DNA of 64,000 bases, taken from contig NZ_JBASBR010000015.1 in NCBI RefSeq assembly GCF_049651205.1, forward strand, positions 62,001 through 126,000. Reading direction: 5' to 3'. Both the position numbers and the translations under genes were made by a program. The stretch comes from Castellaniella sp049651205 (GTDB taxonomy: Bacteria; Pseudomonadota; Gammaproteobacteria; Burkholderiales; Burkholderiaceae_B). This document shows, in pieces, positions 1 through 8,974 of this stretch (the stretch's first letter is position 1; every line of letters starts with the position of its first letter). The notes under the pieces are model-generated. The model did no database searches. It was not told the DNA's origin and was given only the letters and a program-made list of their open reading frames with translations.

Positions 1-21
1 GTGCTTCGCCCGGGGGGCTGA

Positions 22-44
22 GATGCTGCGGTTAAGGCAGCATC
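22..44. terminator. Hairpin downstream of glxR
   Basis: A perfect 8-bp stem (GATGCTGC / GCAGCATC) with a 7-nt loop lies just beyond the glxR stop codon. It has no clear U-tract on either strand, so it is a candidate 3' end structure for the gcl-hyi-glxR transcript rather than a textbook terminator. Confidence 0.4.
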
Positions 45-66
45 CCGGGCGGGCACCCTGACCAGT

Positions 67-951
67 TTATTGGCCGATTTCGTGATTGGCCATGATTTCC
101 AGTGCACGCACCATGCCGGAGTGATCCCAGCCTGCCCCGCCGTGTGCCACGCAGGCGTTGAAAAGCTCTTGCGCCACTGCGGTGCTGGGCAGGGAGAGCC
201 CCAGCTGGCGTGCGGTGGAGAGTGCCAGGTTGAGGTCTTTCTGGTGCAGGTTGATACGGAAACCCGGGTCGAAGGTACGCTTCACCATGCGCTCGCCGTG
301 CACTTCCAGGATCCGCGAGCTGGCAAAGCCGCCCATCAGCGCCTGCCGCACCTTGGCCGGGTCGGCGCCTGCCTTGGAGGCCAGCACCAGGGCTTCGCCT
401 ACCGCTTCGATGGTGAGGGCCACGATGATCTGGTTGGCCACTTTGGTGGTCTGGCCGTCGCCGTTGCCGCCCACCAGTGTGATGTTCTTGCCCATCAGCT
501 CAAAAATCGGCTTGCATTGGTCAAACGCCGCCTGACTGCCGCCAATCATGATAGTGAGGCTGGCAGCTTTTGCGCCTACCTCGCCACCCGAGACTGGTGC
601 GTCCAGGTATTCGCAGCCCAGCGCATTGATCTTTTTGGCGAATTCTTTGGTGGCCACCGGCGAGATCGAGCTCATGTCGATAACCGTCTTGCCTTTGGAC
701 AGGCCCGCAGCCACACCGTTTTCGCCAAACAGCACGGCTTCGACGTCAGGTGTATCAGGCACCATGATGATGATGATGTCGGAACCCTTGGCTACTTCGG
801 TGTTGTTGCCGGCCGCTTTGGCACCGGCGTCCAACAGGCTTTGTGGCACTTTGCCGTGGGTGTGGACAAGCAGCGTATGGCCGCCCTGGATGAGGTTGGC
901 TGCCATGGGGGCACCCATGATGCCCAGACCGATAAAACCAATATTTGCCAT
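67..951 (-). CDS. glxR: 2-hydroxy-3-oxopropionate (tartronate semialdehyde) reductase
   Basis: NAD(P)H-dependent reduction of tartronate semialdehyde to D-glycerate, the last step of the glyoxylate-to-glycerate route in the cytoplasm. The 294-residue length is normal for the beta-hydroxyacid dehydrogenase family. The nucleotide-binding GLGIMG lies at residues 8-13, the substrate motif DAPVSGG at 117-123, the catalytic-lysine motif KVANQ begins at K170, and KDLNLA lies at 238-243. The ATG has an AAGGAG seven bases upstream. It is the third gene of gcl-hyi-glxR, 77 bp after hyi. The gene could also be called garR by homology; the gcl-hyi context favours glxR. Confidence 0.93.
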   Translation of the reverse strand: MANIGFIGLGIMGAPMAANLIQGGHTLLVHTHGKVPQSLLDAGAKAAGNNTEVAKGSDIIIIMVPDTPDVEAVLFGENGVAAGLSKGKTVIDMSSISPVATKEFAKKINALGCEYLDAPVSGGEVGAKAASLTIMIGGSQAAFDQCKPIFELMGKNITLVGGNGDGQTTKVANQIIVALTIEAVGEALVLASKAGADPAKVRQALMGGFASSRILEVHGERMVKRTFDPGFRINLHQKDLNLALSTARQLGLSLPSTAVAQELFNACVAHGGAGWDHSGMVRALEIMANHEIGQ

Positions 952-1028
952 GAGAATTCTCCTTGTTGGATAAGGGGTGAGCCGCTGCGGCGTATGAAAG
1001 GCCGCAGCGAGTCAGATAACTGTGGGCT

Positions 1029-1805
1029 TTAAGCCAGGGCTTTGATCCAGCCCAGGCCGTCTTCTGTTTTGCCTGCCGGTTTGTATTCGCAACCAATCCA
1101 GCCCTGGTAACCGGTCTGGTCGATGTGGCGCAGCAACCAGGCATAGTTGATTTCGCCGGTGCCCGGCTCGTGGCGCCCGGGGTTGTCGGCCAGTTGGATA
1201 TGGCCGATCGATGCCAGTTGCCGGCTGATGGTGTTGCCCAGCTCGCCTTCCATGCGCTGTGCGTGGTAGATGTCGTATTGCACCTGAAGATTGTCTGATC
1301 CGACTTCAGCCACGATGGCCAGTGCCTGATCGGTGCGGCTGAGGAAAAAACCGGGGATGTCAAAGGTGTTGATGGGCTCGATCACCAGGCGGATCCCGGC
1401 CTTTTTGAGTTCGGCCGCGGCATGACGCAGGTTCTCGACAAACGTTTTGTGTGCAGTGGCCTGGTTGACGCCTGCAGGAACGATGCCGGCCAGGCAGTTC
1501 ACCTTGGGGCATCTCAGAGCCGTGGCGTATTCCACCGCTTGGGTGACGCCCGCCTTGAATTCCTCGATACGGTCCGGGTGACAGGCAATTCCGCGTTCGC
1601 CGGCTTCCCACTTGCCTGCGGGCAGGTTGTGCAACACCTGCTCCAGGCCGTTGTCTTTAAGACACTGGGCCAGGGTTTCTTTGGGATAGGCGTAGGGGAA
1701 CAGATATTCGACGCCTTTGAATCCAGCCTTGGCCGCGGCTTCGAAGCGGTCAAGAAAGTCGATTTCGGTAAACAGCATCGACAGGTTGGCAGCAAATTTC
1801 GGCAT
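1029..1805 (-). CDS. hyi: Hydroxypyruvate isomerase
   Basis: Interconverts tartronate semialdehyde and hydroxypyruvate. It is a 258-residue TIM-barrel protein of the Hyi/xylose-isomerase-like family, the same length as E. coli Hyi. Predicted metal ligands are E143 (in VIEPINTFD), D178 (QYDIYHAQ), Q204 (HIQLADNPGRHE) and E240 (IGCEYKP), and all four are present. The ATG is preceded by AAGGAG with a 5-nt gap. It lies 54 bp after gcl and 77 bp before glxR on the same strand, so an operon is likely. Confidence 0.93.
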   Translation of the reverse strand: MPKFAANLSMLFTEIDFLDRFEAAAKAGFKGVEYLFPYAYPKETLAQCLKDNGLEQVLHNLPAGKWEAGERGIACHPDRIEEFKAGVTQAVEYATALRCPKVNCLAGIVPAGVNQATAHKTFVENLRHAAAELKKAGIRLVIEPINTFDIPGFFLSRTDQALAIVAEVGSDNLQVQYDIYHAQRMEGELGNTISRQLASIGHIQLADNPGRHEPGTGEINYAWLLRHIDQTGYQGWIGCEYKPAGKTEDGLGWIKALA

Positions 1806-1859
1806 ATGGGCTCCTTGTTGGTGTGGGACAGCCCGTTGGGCGGGCTGCCGCGGCCTGCT

Positions 1860-3641
1860 TTAATCCAGCAGGGTAATGGCGGTGGGGGCGTCTTCGCCGC
1901 GCTCGGCCAGTTCTTCGAACTCGTTGATCGCGTTGATGTCGTTGCCCATCGAAATATTGGTGACGCGCTCGAGGATGAACTCGATCACCACCGGCACCTT
2001 GAACTCCTGGATCCAGGCACGTGCCTGGGCAATTGCCGGCTGGATGTCCTCGACCTTCTTGACGCGGATGGCCTTGCAGCCCAGGCCCTCGGCAACCCTG
2101 ACGTGATCCACTCCATAGCCCTCGGTTTCGGGGGCATTGATGTTGTCAAAGGACAGCTGCACGCAGTAGTCCATGTCAAAGCCGCGTTGGGATTGGCGAA
2201 TCAAGCCCAAGTAGGCATTATTGACCACGATGTGGATGTACGGCAGATTGAATTGCGCACCCACGGCCAGCTCTTCGATCATGAACTGGAAGTCATAGTC
2301 GCCCGACAGGGCCACCACTTCGTCGCCCGTGTTGGCGGCCACCACACCCAATGTGGCTGGTACTGTCCAGCCCAGGGGGCCTGCCTGGCCTGCGTTGATC
2401 CAATGGCGTGGGCCATACACATGCAGCAGTTGTGCAGCCGCAATCTGTGACAGGCCAATGGTGGTGACGTAGCGGGTGTTGCGCCCAAAGGCCTTGTTCA
2501 ATTCTTCGTATACGCGCTGCGGCTTTAACGGCGCCTGCTCGAAGTGCGTCTTGCGCTGCATGGATTTCTCGCTGCGGCGGTTGTGGCAGGCTTGTGCCCA
2601 GTCGCTGCGGTCGCGCAGCTGGCCGGCCGATTTCAGGCGCCGGGCTTCTTCGATCATCAGACGCAGGGCCACGCCGGCGTCGGAGGCGATCCCGTAATCC
2701 GGGCCAAAGACTTTGCCGATCTGGGTGGGATCAACGTCGATGTGCACAAAGGTGCGCCCTTCGGTGTAAACCTGGGTGGAGCCCGTGTGCCGGTTGGCCC
2801 AGCGGTTGCCGATCCCCATGACAAAATCAGAGGCCAGCAGGTTGGCGTTGCCGTAGCGGTGGGCGGTTTGCAGTCCGGCCATCCCGGCCATCAGCGGGTG
2901 ATCATCAGGGATGACGCCCCAGCCCATCAAGGTGGGGATCACCGGCACACCGGTTAGCTCGGCAAACTCTTGCAGCAGATCAGCGGCATCTGCACTGAAA
3001 ACGCCGCCGCCGGCCACCAGCACGGGGCGCTCGGCAGCATTCAGCATGGCCACGGCCTTGGCAGCCTGAGCAACACTGGCGGCTGGCCTGTACACCGGCA
3101 GAGGCTCGTAGGTGTCGATATCAAATTCAATCTCGGCCATCTGCACGTCAAACGGCAAATCCACCAGCACGGGGCCCGGCCGGCCGGAGCGCATGACGTG
3201 AAAGGCCTGTTGCAGGATGCGCGGCACCAGCTCGGGCTCGCGGGCCATCACGGCCCACTTGGTGACCGGCTTGGCAATGGTTTCGATGTCTACCGCCTGA
3301 AAACTTTCTTTGTGCAGCTGGGCGCGGGGCGCCTGGCCGGTGATGCACAAAATGGGGATCGAATCGCCCAAAGCGGAGTACAGCCCGGTAATCATGTCGG
3401 TGCCGGCAGGCCCTGAGGTGCCCAGACACACACCGATATTGCCTGGATGGGCGCGGGTGTAGCCTTCGGCCATATGCGAGGCGCCTTCGACATGGCGCGC
3501 CAGCACATGCTTGAACTGGCCGTTTTTGCGCAGGGCGGAATACAGTGGGTTGATGGCGGCACCAGGCACGCCAAACAATGTGGTGATGCCTTCTTTCTGC
3601 AAGACTGCTGCGGCGGCATCGACGGCTCTCATTCGGGCCAT
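1860..3641 (-). CDS. gcl: Glyoxylate carboligase (tartronate-semialdehyde synthase)
   Basis: ThDP- and FAD-dependent ligation of two glyoxylates to tartronate semialdehyde plus CO2. The family-specific valine that replaces the usual catalytic glutamate is present (LARHVEGASHMAEGY, V51). The ThDP/Mg site GDYDF...NNAYLGLIRQ lies in the last third. A GTG six bases upstream (3647) would overlap the AAGGAG ribosome-binding site, so the ATG at 3641 is preferred; this gives 593 residues, the same length as E. coli Gcl. It is the first gene of gcl-hyi-glxR, divergent from a LysR gene with a 219-bp shared control region. Confidence 0.96.
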   Translation of the reverse strand: MARMRAVDAAAAVLQKEGITTLFGVPGAAINPLYSALRKNGQFKHVLARHVEGASHMAEGYTRAHPGNIGVCLGTSGPAGTDMITGLYSALGDSIPILCITGQAPRAQLHKESFQAVDIETIAKPVTKWAVMAREPELVPRILQQAFHVMRSGRPGPVLVDLPFDVQMAEIEFDIDTYEPLPVYRPAASVAQAAKAVAMLNAAERPVLVAGGGVFSADAADLLQEFAELTGVPVIPTLMGWGVIPDDHPLMAGMAGLQTAHRYGNANLLASDFVMGIGNRWANRHTGSTQVYTEGRTFVHIDVDPTQIGKVFGPDYGIASDAGVALRLMIEEARRLKSAGQLRDRSDWAQACHNRRSEKSMQRKTHFEQAPLKPQRVYEELNKAFGRNTRYVTTIGLSQIAAAQLLHVYGPRHWINAGQAGPLGWTVPATLGVVAANTGDEVVALSGDYDFQFMIEELAVGAQFNLPYIHIVVNNAYLGLIRQSQRGFDMDYCVQLSFDNINAPETEGYGVDHVRVAEGLGCKAIRVKKVEDIQPAIAQARAWIQEFKVPVVIEFILERVTNISMGNDINAINEFEELAERGEDAPTAITLLD

Positions 3642-3736
3642 GGTCACTCCTTGTCTGGTTCAATGGATCTCTACGGATTGAAATCAGAATAAAGAAAGCC
3701 ATGCGGATGAGGAATCCCAGTGAACCTCGGTTCTAT

Positions 3737-3753
3737 CGATACTTTAAGTATCG
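3737..3753. promoter_or_regulatory. 17-bp palindrome in the gcl/lysR control region
   Basis: A perfect dyad CGATACT-TTA-AGTATCG containing ATAC-N5-GTAT, of the T-N11-A type bound by LysR regulators, lies midway between the divergent gcl operon and the lysR gene at 3861. It is the best operator candidate for that regulator. A TAGAAT hexamer at 3772-3777 is a plausible -10 for lysR. The call rests on sequence symmetry and position only. Confidence 0.5.
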
Positions 3754-3860
3754 GATAAGCAAAACATGGGATAGAATCTGAGCAAACAGGCCATTGATGT
3801 TTTGGATGGAAGTCTTTTAAACATCGAGGTTTAGGCCGATTTATCATTCAGGAGCCTGTC

Positions 3861-4778
3861 TTGGGGCGTTACACTGACATCAGCAGTTTTGTATTGATTG
3901 CCGAGAAAGGCAGCTTCGCTGCTGCTGCTTTGGTCGAGGGGGTCACCCCCGTGGTGATGGGGCGGCGCCTGACGGCCATGGAGAAACGCCTGGGGGTGCA
4001 GTTGATGCACCGCTCCACGCGAGGCCTGGTGCTGACCGACCTGGGTGAGCGCTACCTGGAACAATGCCAGCAACTGATCCAGGATTTTGATGCGGCAGAA
4101 GCCGGTATCATGTCCCGGCGCCGCTCGCTGACCGGGCATCTGGTGGTGTCTGCACCGGCCTCTTTCGGGCGTTTGCATGTCGCTCCTCATGCGCTGGCCT
4201 TCAGGCAGCGCTACCCCGATCTGGCGCTGTCCTTCAACTTTACCGACAGCGTGGTCGACCTGGTGCGCGAGGGCTATGACATGGCCATCCGGATTGGCGA
4301 GGTGCGCGACCCCAATTACGTGGCGGTGCGCCTGTTTCCCAATCGGCGGGTGGTGTGCGGCACGCCTGCCTACTTTGAGGCCAACGGCGTGCCGCGTGTG
4401 CCCGAAGATCTGGTGCGCCACAATTGCCTGGCCTTCAACCTGCAGGGGGGCCAGCACCGTGGCTGGACATTCGTGCGTGATGGCAAGCCTTTTGCGGTGC
4501 GTGTGCACGGAGACCTTGCCTGTAATGATGGCGAGCTGCTGTATCGCTGGGTGCGCCAGGGCCTGGGGATCGGCTGGCGGTCTACCTGGGAGATCCAGCG
4601 GGAACTCAAGCGTGGAGAGCTGGTGACCGTACTGGATGATTTTGCCTTGCCCGCCTATGACATTCAGGCGGTGTATCCGCAACAACGCTACCTACCCGCC
4701 AAGGTACGATACTTCATTGATGATTTAAAACAGCGTTATCAGCAGCCCGGTTATTGGGAAGGCCAGGAGTTATCTTGA
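3861..4778 (+). CDS. LysR-type transcriptional regulator (likely of gcl operon)
   Basis: A 305-residue LysR protein with a winged helix-turn-helix in residues 1-60 (AEKGSFAAAALVEGVTP, RSTRGLVLTDLGERYLE) and a substrate-binding domain from about 90 to 290. It starts with TTG at 3861 behind CAGGAG six bases upstream; no ATG fits. It is divergent from gcl, so autoregulation and control of the glyoxylate operon are the obvious hypothesis. Its TGA overlaps the TTG start of the next gene, which suggests translational coupling. The effector is unknown; glyoxylate or a ureide is an inference. Confidence 0.88.
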   Translation: MGRYTDISSFVLIAEKGSFAAAALVEGVTPVVMGRRLTAMEKRLGVQLMHRSTRGLVLTDLGERYLEQCQQLIQDFDAAEAGIMSRRRSLTGHLVVSAPASFGRLHVAPHALAFRQRYPDLALSFNFTDSVVDLVREGYDMAIRIGEVRDPNYVAVRLFPNRRVVCGTPAYFEANGVPRVPEDLVRHNCLAFNLQGGQHRGWTFVRDGKPFAVRVHGDLACNDGELLYRWVRQGLGIGWRSTWEIQRELKRGELVTVLDDFALPAYDIQAVYPQQRYLPAKVRYFIDDLKQRYQQPGYWEGQELS

Positions 4779-5746
4779 GTTCCAGTCAGCACGTGTCGTC
4801 TTCTGCTTCAAAGAACCTTCTTAAAGGGGCTGAGCCCTCGCCCACACTCCGCGCGGGCCCCCCGGCCACCACCGAGCGCCAGCGGCGTCTCGCCTTGCTG
4901 GCGCTGGCTGGCATGGCGGTGGGCTGGGGCTATAACTGGGTGGTCATGAAATCAGTGCTGGCCTATGTGGGGCCGTTTGATTTCTCTGCCCTGAGAACAC
5001 TGTTTGGTGCCTTGCTGTTGCTGGCTGTGCTGCTGGTGTTGCGCCGGCCACTCAAAATCCGCGCCTGGCCGCGTGTGGTGCTGCTGGGTATCCTGCAAAC
5101 TGGGGCATTTTCCGCCCTGATCCAGCTGGCCCTGCTGCAGGGCGGGGCGGGCAAAACATCCATATTGGTCTATACCATGCCCTTTTGGGTGGTGCCCATG
5201 GCCTGGCTGGCCTTTGGCGAGCGCGTCCGCGGCTTGCAGTGGGTGGCATTGGCACTGGCCGGGGCAGGTCTGATGCTGATTCTCGAGCCATGGTCTTTGA
5301 AACAAAGCAATCTGCTCAGTGAGTTCCTGGCGATTTCGGCCGGCCTTTGCTGGGCCCTGGCCACCATCGTGGCCAAGTGGATCCGGCGGGACGCCCCGAT
5401 GGATGCCTTGCCACTGACGGCGTGGCAGATGCTGTTTGGCGCCCTGGCGCTGTGCCTGGCCGCCTGGTTGGTGCCCGAGCGCCCCATTGATCCTGCCCCG
5501 TATTTTATTGGTGCGCTGGCCTACAACGCCCTGATTGCCACCGCGATTGCATGGTTCCTCTGGCTGTTTGCGCTGCAGCATCTGTCGGCCGGGTTGGCCA
5601 GCATGTCATCCCTGGGGGTGCCCGTGGTGGGCGTCCTGGCTGGCTGGCTGCAGCTGGGTGAACAGCCCGGAATGCTTGAGCTGGGCGGCATGGTACTGAT
5701 TGCGGTCGCTTTGCTGATCATCACTCGGCGCCCGAACCCCGGTTAA
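4775..5746 (+). CDS. EamA/DMT-family transporter
   Basis: A 323-residue drug/metabolite transporter-type inner-membrane protein with about ten hydrophobic helices and two EamA repeats (repeat 1 about residues 38-165, repeat 2 about 180-315). The longer open frame begins at 4754, but TTG at 4775 is preferred because AGGAG lies five bases upstream and it overlaps the lysR stop codon as TTGA. The N-terminal 30 residues are polar and low complexity. The substrate is not predictable; coupling to the regulator suggests export of a metabolite from the same pathway. Confidence 0.85.
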   Translation: MSSSQHVSSSASKNLLKGAEPSPTLRAGPPATTERQRRLALLALAGMAVGWGYNWVVMKSVLAYVGPFDFSALRTLFGALLLLAVLLVLRRPLKIRAWPRVVLLGILQTGAFSALIQLALLQGGAGKTSILVYTMPFWVVPMAWLAFGERVRGLQWVALALAGAGLMLILEPWSLKQSNLLSEFLAISAGLCWALATIVAKWIRRDAPMDALPLTAWQMLFGALALCLAAWLVPERPIDPAPYFIGALAYNALIATAIAWFLWLFALQHLSAGLASMSSLGVPVVGVLAGWLQLGEQPGMLELGGMVLIAVALLIITRRPNPG

Positions 5747-5829
5747 GGGGGGCGCTTGCACGCTGCTGAGTTTCGTGTAATGTCTGCAATACTTTAAAAC
5801 TAAATCATAAACACCTTGGGGAGACAATC

Positions 5830-6999
5830 ATGGCCTTTTGCAAAACGGCGCTTGCCGCTGCACTCACTTTATCTCTGGGCCTCACCGCAGGCTCGGCGCT
5901 GGCCGAAGTCAAAATTGGCTTTCTGGCTACGCTATCGGGCGCCGGTGCGGCACTGGGCCAGGATATGGTCGACGGCTTCAATCTGGCGCTGGATCAAAAC
6001 GGCGGCAAGCTGGGTGGGCAGGAAATCGTCTTTTTGAAAGAAGACGACCAACTCAAGCCCGATGTCGGCGTGCAGGCTGTGCAAAAGTTTCTCGAGAAAG
6101 ACAAGGTGGATATCGTGGCGGGGGTGACGTTCTCCAATGTCATGATGGCCATTGCCAAACCGCTGGCCGATGCTGGCGTGACGTTTGTGGGCTCCAACGC
6201 AGGGCCTGCACCGCTGGCGGGCAAGCAGTGCAACCCGGGCTTTTTCTTTGCCTCCTGGCAAAACGACGGGCAGGCAGAGGTCATGGGCCAGTACGCCACC
6301 GATCAGCAGTACAAGGATGTTTACCTGATCACACCCAACTATCAGTCGGGCCGTGACCAAGTGCTGGGTTTCAAACGGTTTTACAAGGGCAAGATTTCGG
6401 GCGAGGTCTATACCCAGCTGGGCCAACAGGATTACTCGGCCGAATTGCTGGCCTTGCAGGCAGCCAACCCCTCGGCGGTGTGGGTCTTTTTGCCCGGCGG
6501 CATGGGGGTTAATTTCGTCAAGCAATACAAGCAGTTTGGCCTGATGGGCAAGATCCCGCTGCTCTCGGCGTCTACCGTGGATGGCAGCACCTTGCCGGCC
6601 CTGGGCAACACGGCGCTGGGTGTAAAGGCCGGCACTTTCTGGGGGCCTGATTTCACCAATGCCACCAGTCAGCAGTTTGTTGCAGCTTTCGAGAAAAAAT
6701 ACAATCGCATCCCCTCGCAGTATGCTGCGCAGGCGTACGACTCCGCCTTGCTGATTGACAGCGCACTGAAAAAGACCAAGGGTGATGTCAGCGATAAAAA
6801 GGCCTTTCGCGATGCCTTGCGGGCGGCAGACTATCAGTCGCTGCGTGGCGATTACGCCTTTAACGTCAACGGCTTTCCCATCGAAGACTTCTACGTCTTT
6901 GAGGTGGCCAAAAATGACAAGGGCCAGGTCTCGCTCAAGACCTTGGGCAAACCTCTGTCCAAGCACTCCGATGCCTACTTTGGCCAGTGCAAATATTGA
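5830..6999 (+). CDS. Branched-chain-type ABC transporter, periplasmic substrate-binding protein
   Basis: A 389-residue LivK-like type I binding protein. The first 25 residues form a Sec signal peptide (cleavage after GSALA), followed by VKIGFLATLSGAGAALGQD, typical of the family. The start has GGGGAGA upstream. It is the first gene of a five-gene operon with two permeases and two ATPases. The family binds amino acids, amides, urea and aromatic acids, so sequence alone does not fix the ligand; its position between gcl and ureidoglycolate lyase makes a ureide or purine-derived ligand a reasonable guess. Confidence 0.9.
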   Translation: MAFCKTALAAALTLSLGLTAGSALAEVKIGFLATLSGAGAALGQDMVDGFNLALDQNGGKLGGQEIVFLKEDDQLKPDVGVQAVQKFLEKDKVDIVAGVTFSNVMMAIAKPLADAGVTFVGSNAGPAPLAGKQCNPGFFFASWQNDGQAEVMGQYATDQQYKDVYLITPNYQSGRDQVLGFKRFYKGKISGEVYTQLGQQDYSAELLALQAANPSAVWVFLPGGMGVNFVKQYKQFGLMGKIPLLSASTVDGSTLPALGNTALGVKAGTFWGPDFTNATSQQFVAAFEKKYNRIPSQYAAQAYDSALLIDSALKKTKGDVSDKKAFRDALRAADYQSLRGDYAFNVNGFPIEDFYVFEVAKNDKGQVSLKTLGKPLSKHSDAYFGQCKY

Positions 7000-7020
7000 T
7001 TCCGCCCGTCTGGCTTAATT

Positions 7021-7044
7021 GGCAGGCGGCCCAGGCTGCCTGCC
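7021..7044 (+). promoter_or_regulatory. Intercistronic hairpin between binding protein and permease
   Basis: GGCAGGC and GCCTGCC form a perfect 7-bp stem with a 10-nt loop just after the binding-protein stop codon and before the permease start. Such structures in ABC operons often stabilise the 5' message or partly terminate, giving more binding protein than permease. No U-tract follows, so message stabilisation fits better. The role is inferred. Confidence 0.4.
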
Positions 7045-7057
7045 TCGGAGATCGGGC

Positions 7058-7978
7058 ATGAGTCCGCAGCTGTTGTTCATGCAGGCGCTCAATGGCCTGC
7101 AATATGGCATTTTGCTGTTTTTGCTGGCGGCAGGCCTCACCCTGGTGTTTGGCATCATGAGCTTCATCAACCTGGCTCATGGTGCGCTCTACATGATGGG
7201 GGCCTATTTTGCGGCCGCCACGTTTCACCAGACCAACTCCTTTACCCTGGCTATTTTTGCGGGCCTGGCCGGTGCCATGGCGCTGGGCGTGGTGCTGGAT
7301 CGCTGCGGCTTTGCGCGCCTTTACCCGCGTGCGCACCTGGATCAGGTGCTGGCCACCTTTGGGCTGATGCTCTTTTGCAATGAGGCGGTGCGCATGATCT
7401 GGGGTGCCGCGCCCGTATTCATGAGTTTGCCGGACGCCCTGAGCAACGTCGTCATGATCTTTGGTACGCCCTATCCCCTGTACCGCCTGCTGATCATCCT
7501 GGCCGGTTTGCTGGTGGCGCTGGGCCTGTATTGGCTGATCGAGCGCACCCGGGTGGGGATGCTGATTCGTGCAGGTGCCAGCAATCGCACCATGGTGGCG
7601 GCGCTGGGCGTCAATATAGGCTGGCTGAACACCTTTGTTTTTGCGTTGGGCGCAGGTTTGGCCGGCCTGGCGGGTGCCCTGGTGGGCCCGATTCTGTCCG
7701 TGCAGCCCGGCATGGGGGATTCCATCCTCATCATGACTCTTGTCGTCATTGTGATTGGCGGCATCGGCTCCATTCGCGGGGCGTTTTTGGGTGCCCTGGT
7801 GGTTGGGCTGGTGGATACGCTGGGCCGTACCGTTGTGCCGGCCTTGCTGGCCAAATCCCTGGCGCAAGGGCTGGCCAGCACCCTGGGTGCAGCCATTTCT
7901 TCGCTGGCGGTATATGTGCTGATGGTGGTTGTGCTGGCGCTTAAGCCAGAGGGCTTGTTTCCGGTAAGAAAACGATGA
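7058..7978 (+). CDS. Branched-chain-type ABC transporter permease (LivH-like)
   Basis: A 306-residue inner-membrane permease with about eight hydrophobic segments. It contains the LivH-type motifs LTLVFGIMSFINLAHGALYM near the N terminus and GIGSIRGAFLGALVVGLVDT near the C terminus. The open frame extends to a TTG at 7019, but ATG 7058 has a GGAG upstream and matches family N termini (QALNGLQYGILLFLLAAGLTL). The end overlaps the next gene by ATGA. It pairs with the downstream LivM-like protein. Confidence 0.92.
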   Translation: MSPQLLFMQALNGLQYGILLFLLAAGLTLVFGIMSFINLAHGALYMMGAYFAAATFHQTNSFTLAIFAGLAGAMALGVVLDRCGFARLYPRAHLDQVLATFGLMLFCNEAVRMIWGAAPVFMSLPDALSNVVMIFGTPYPLYRLLIILAGLLVALGLYWLIERTRVGMLIRAGASNRTMVAALGVNIGWLNTFVFALGAGLAGLAGALVGPILSVQPGMGDSILIMTLVVIVIGGIGSIRGAFLGALVVGLVDTLGRTVVPALLAKSLAQGLASTLGAAISSLAVYVLMVVVLALKPEGLFPVRKR

Positions 7979-8973
7979 ATCCTGTTGTCAGCACAGAGTC
8001 TTCTGATGCGGGCCTGCGTCTTGCGCGCCCTGCGGGGCTGCGCCGCTTGCCGATGGTGCTCACAGTCCTGATTTTTGCCTTGTTGCTGATAGTGCCAGTG
8101 CTTGCCCAGGTTGCAGACAAGCCCTATCTTTTGCTGCAATTCAGCCGCATTTTGGTGTTTTCCCTGGCCGCCATCGGCCTGAATCTGGCGCTGGGCTATG
8201 GCGGCCTGATCAGCTTTGGCCACGCCATGTACGTGGGCTTGGGCGCTTATTGTGTGGCGGTGGCCTCGCATTATGGGGCTGATAGCGGCGTGTTGCATTT
8301 GCTGCTGGTGCTGGGCGTTACGGCCGTAGTGGCGGTGCCGGTGGGTCTGATTGCGCTGCGCACCACGGGCATTGCCTTCATCATGATCACGCTGGCCCTG
8401 GCGCAAATGTTTTATTTTCTGGCGGTGGGGCTTAAACAATATGGTGGAGACGAGGGTCTGCCTATCCACCAGCTAAGCCGGTTTGGCAGCCTCACGGGCA
8501 GCCATCTGGCCTTGTATCTGTCTTTGCTGGCCTGCGTGGCGGGTAGCGTGTGGCTGATGCGCCGGCTGGTGGCCTCGCGCTTTGGGCTGATCCTGCGCGC
8601 CTGCAGCCTGGATGTGCGACGGGTGCGGGCCTCGGGTACGACACCCTTGCCCTATTTGTTGCTGGCGTATGTGCTGTCGGCTCAGTTGTGTGCGCTGGCA
8701 GGGTTTTTTCTGGCCAATCTCACGGCCTTTGCATCGCCCGCCTATATGGCCTGGACGGCCTCGGGCGAGCTCATCATCATGGTGTTGCTGGGTGGCGCCG
8801 GGACGCTGATGGGGCCTGTGGTGGGTGCTGCCGGTTTTCTGCTGCTCGAAGAAGGGCTTAAAGCCTTCACTGACCATTGGCTGATCGTCATGGGGCCGGT
8901 GATTGTGTTGATCGTGTTGTTTCTGCGCAATGGGCTTTGGGGCATTCTCAGTCCTGCACCGGAGGATCATTGA
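7975..8973 (+). CDS. Branched-chain-type ABC transporter permease (LivM-like)
   Basis: A 332-residue inner-membrane permease with a polar N-terminal extension of about 22 residues, then roughly nine hydrophobic helices. The family motif NLALGYGGLISFGHAMYVGLG is centred near residue 70, and a GGAGTLMGPVVGA motif lies near the end. It overlaps the preceding permease by 4 bp (ATGA), so it is translated from the same message. It should form the heterodimeric channel with the LivH-like protein. Confidence 0.92.
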   Translation: MNPVVSTESSDAGLRLARPAGLRRLPMVLTVLIFALLLIVPVLAQVADKPYLLLQFSRILVFSLAAIGLNLALGYGGLISFGHAMYVGLGAYCVAVASHYGADSGVLHLLLVLGVTAVVAVPVGLIALRTTGIAFIMITLALAQMFYFLAVGLKQYGGDEGLPIHQLSRFGSLTGSHLALYLSLLACVAGSVWLMRRLVASRFGLILRACSLDVRRVRASGTTPLPYLLLAYVLSAQLCALAGFFLANLTAFASPAYMAWTASGELIIMVLLGGAGTLMGPVVGAAGFLLLEEGLKAFTDHWLIVMGPVIVLIVLFLRNGLWGILSPAPEDH

Positions 8974-8974
8974 T

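Noticed and set aside
70..1032. A 320-codon plus-strand frame antisense to glxR
   Set aside because: It mirrors a clear GlxR gene with all catalytic motifs, and its own translation is His/Arg-rich without any domain.
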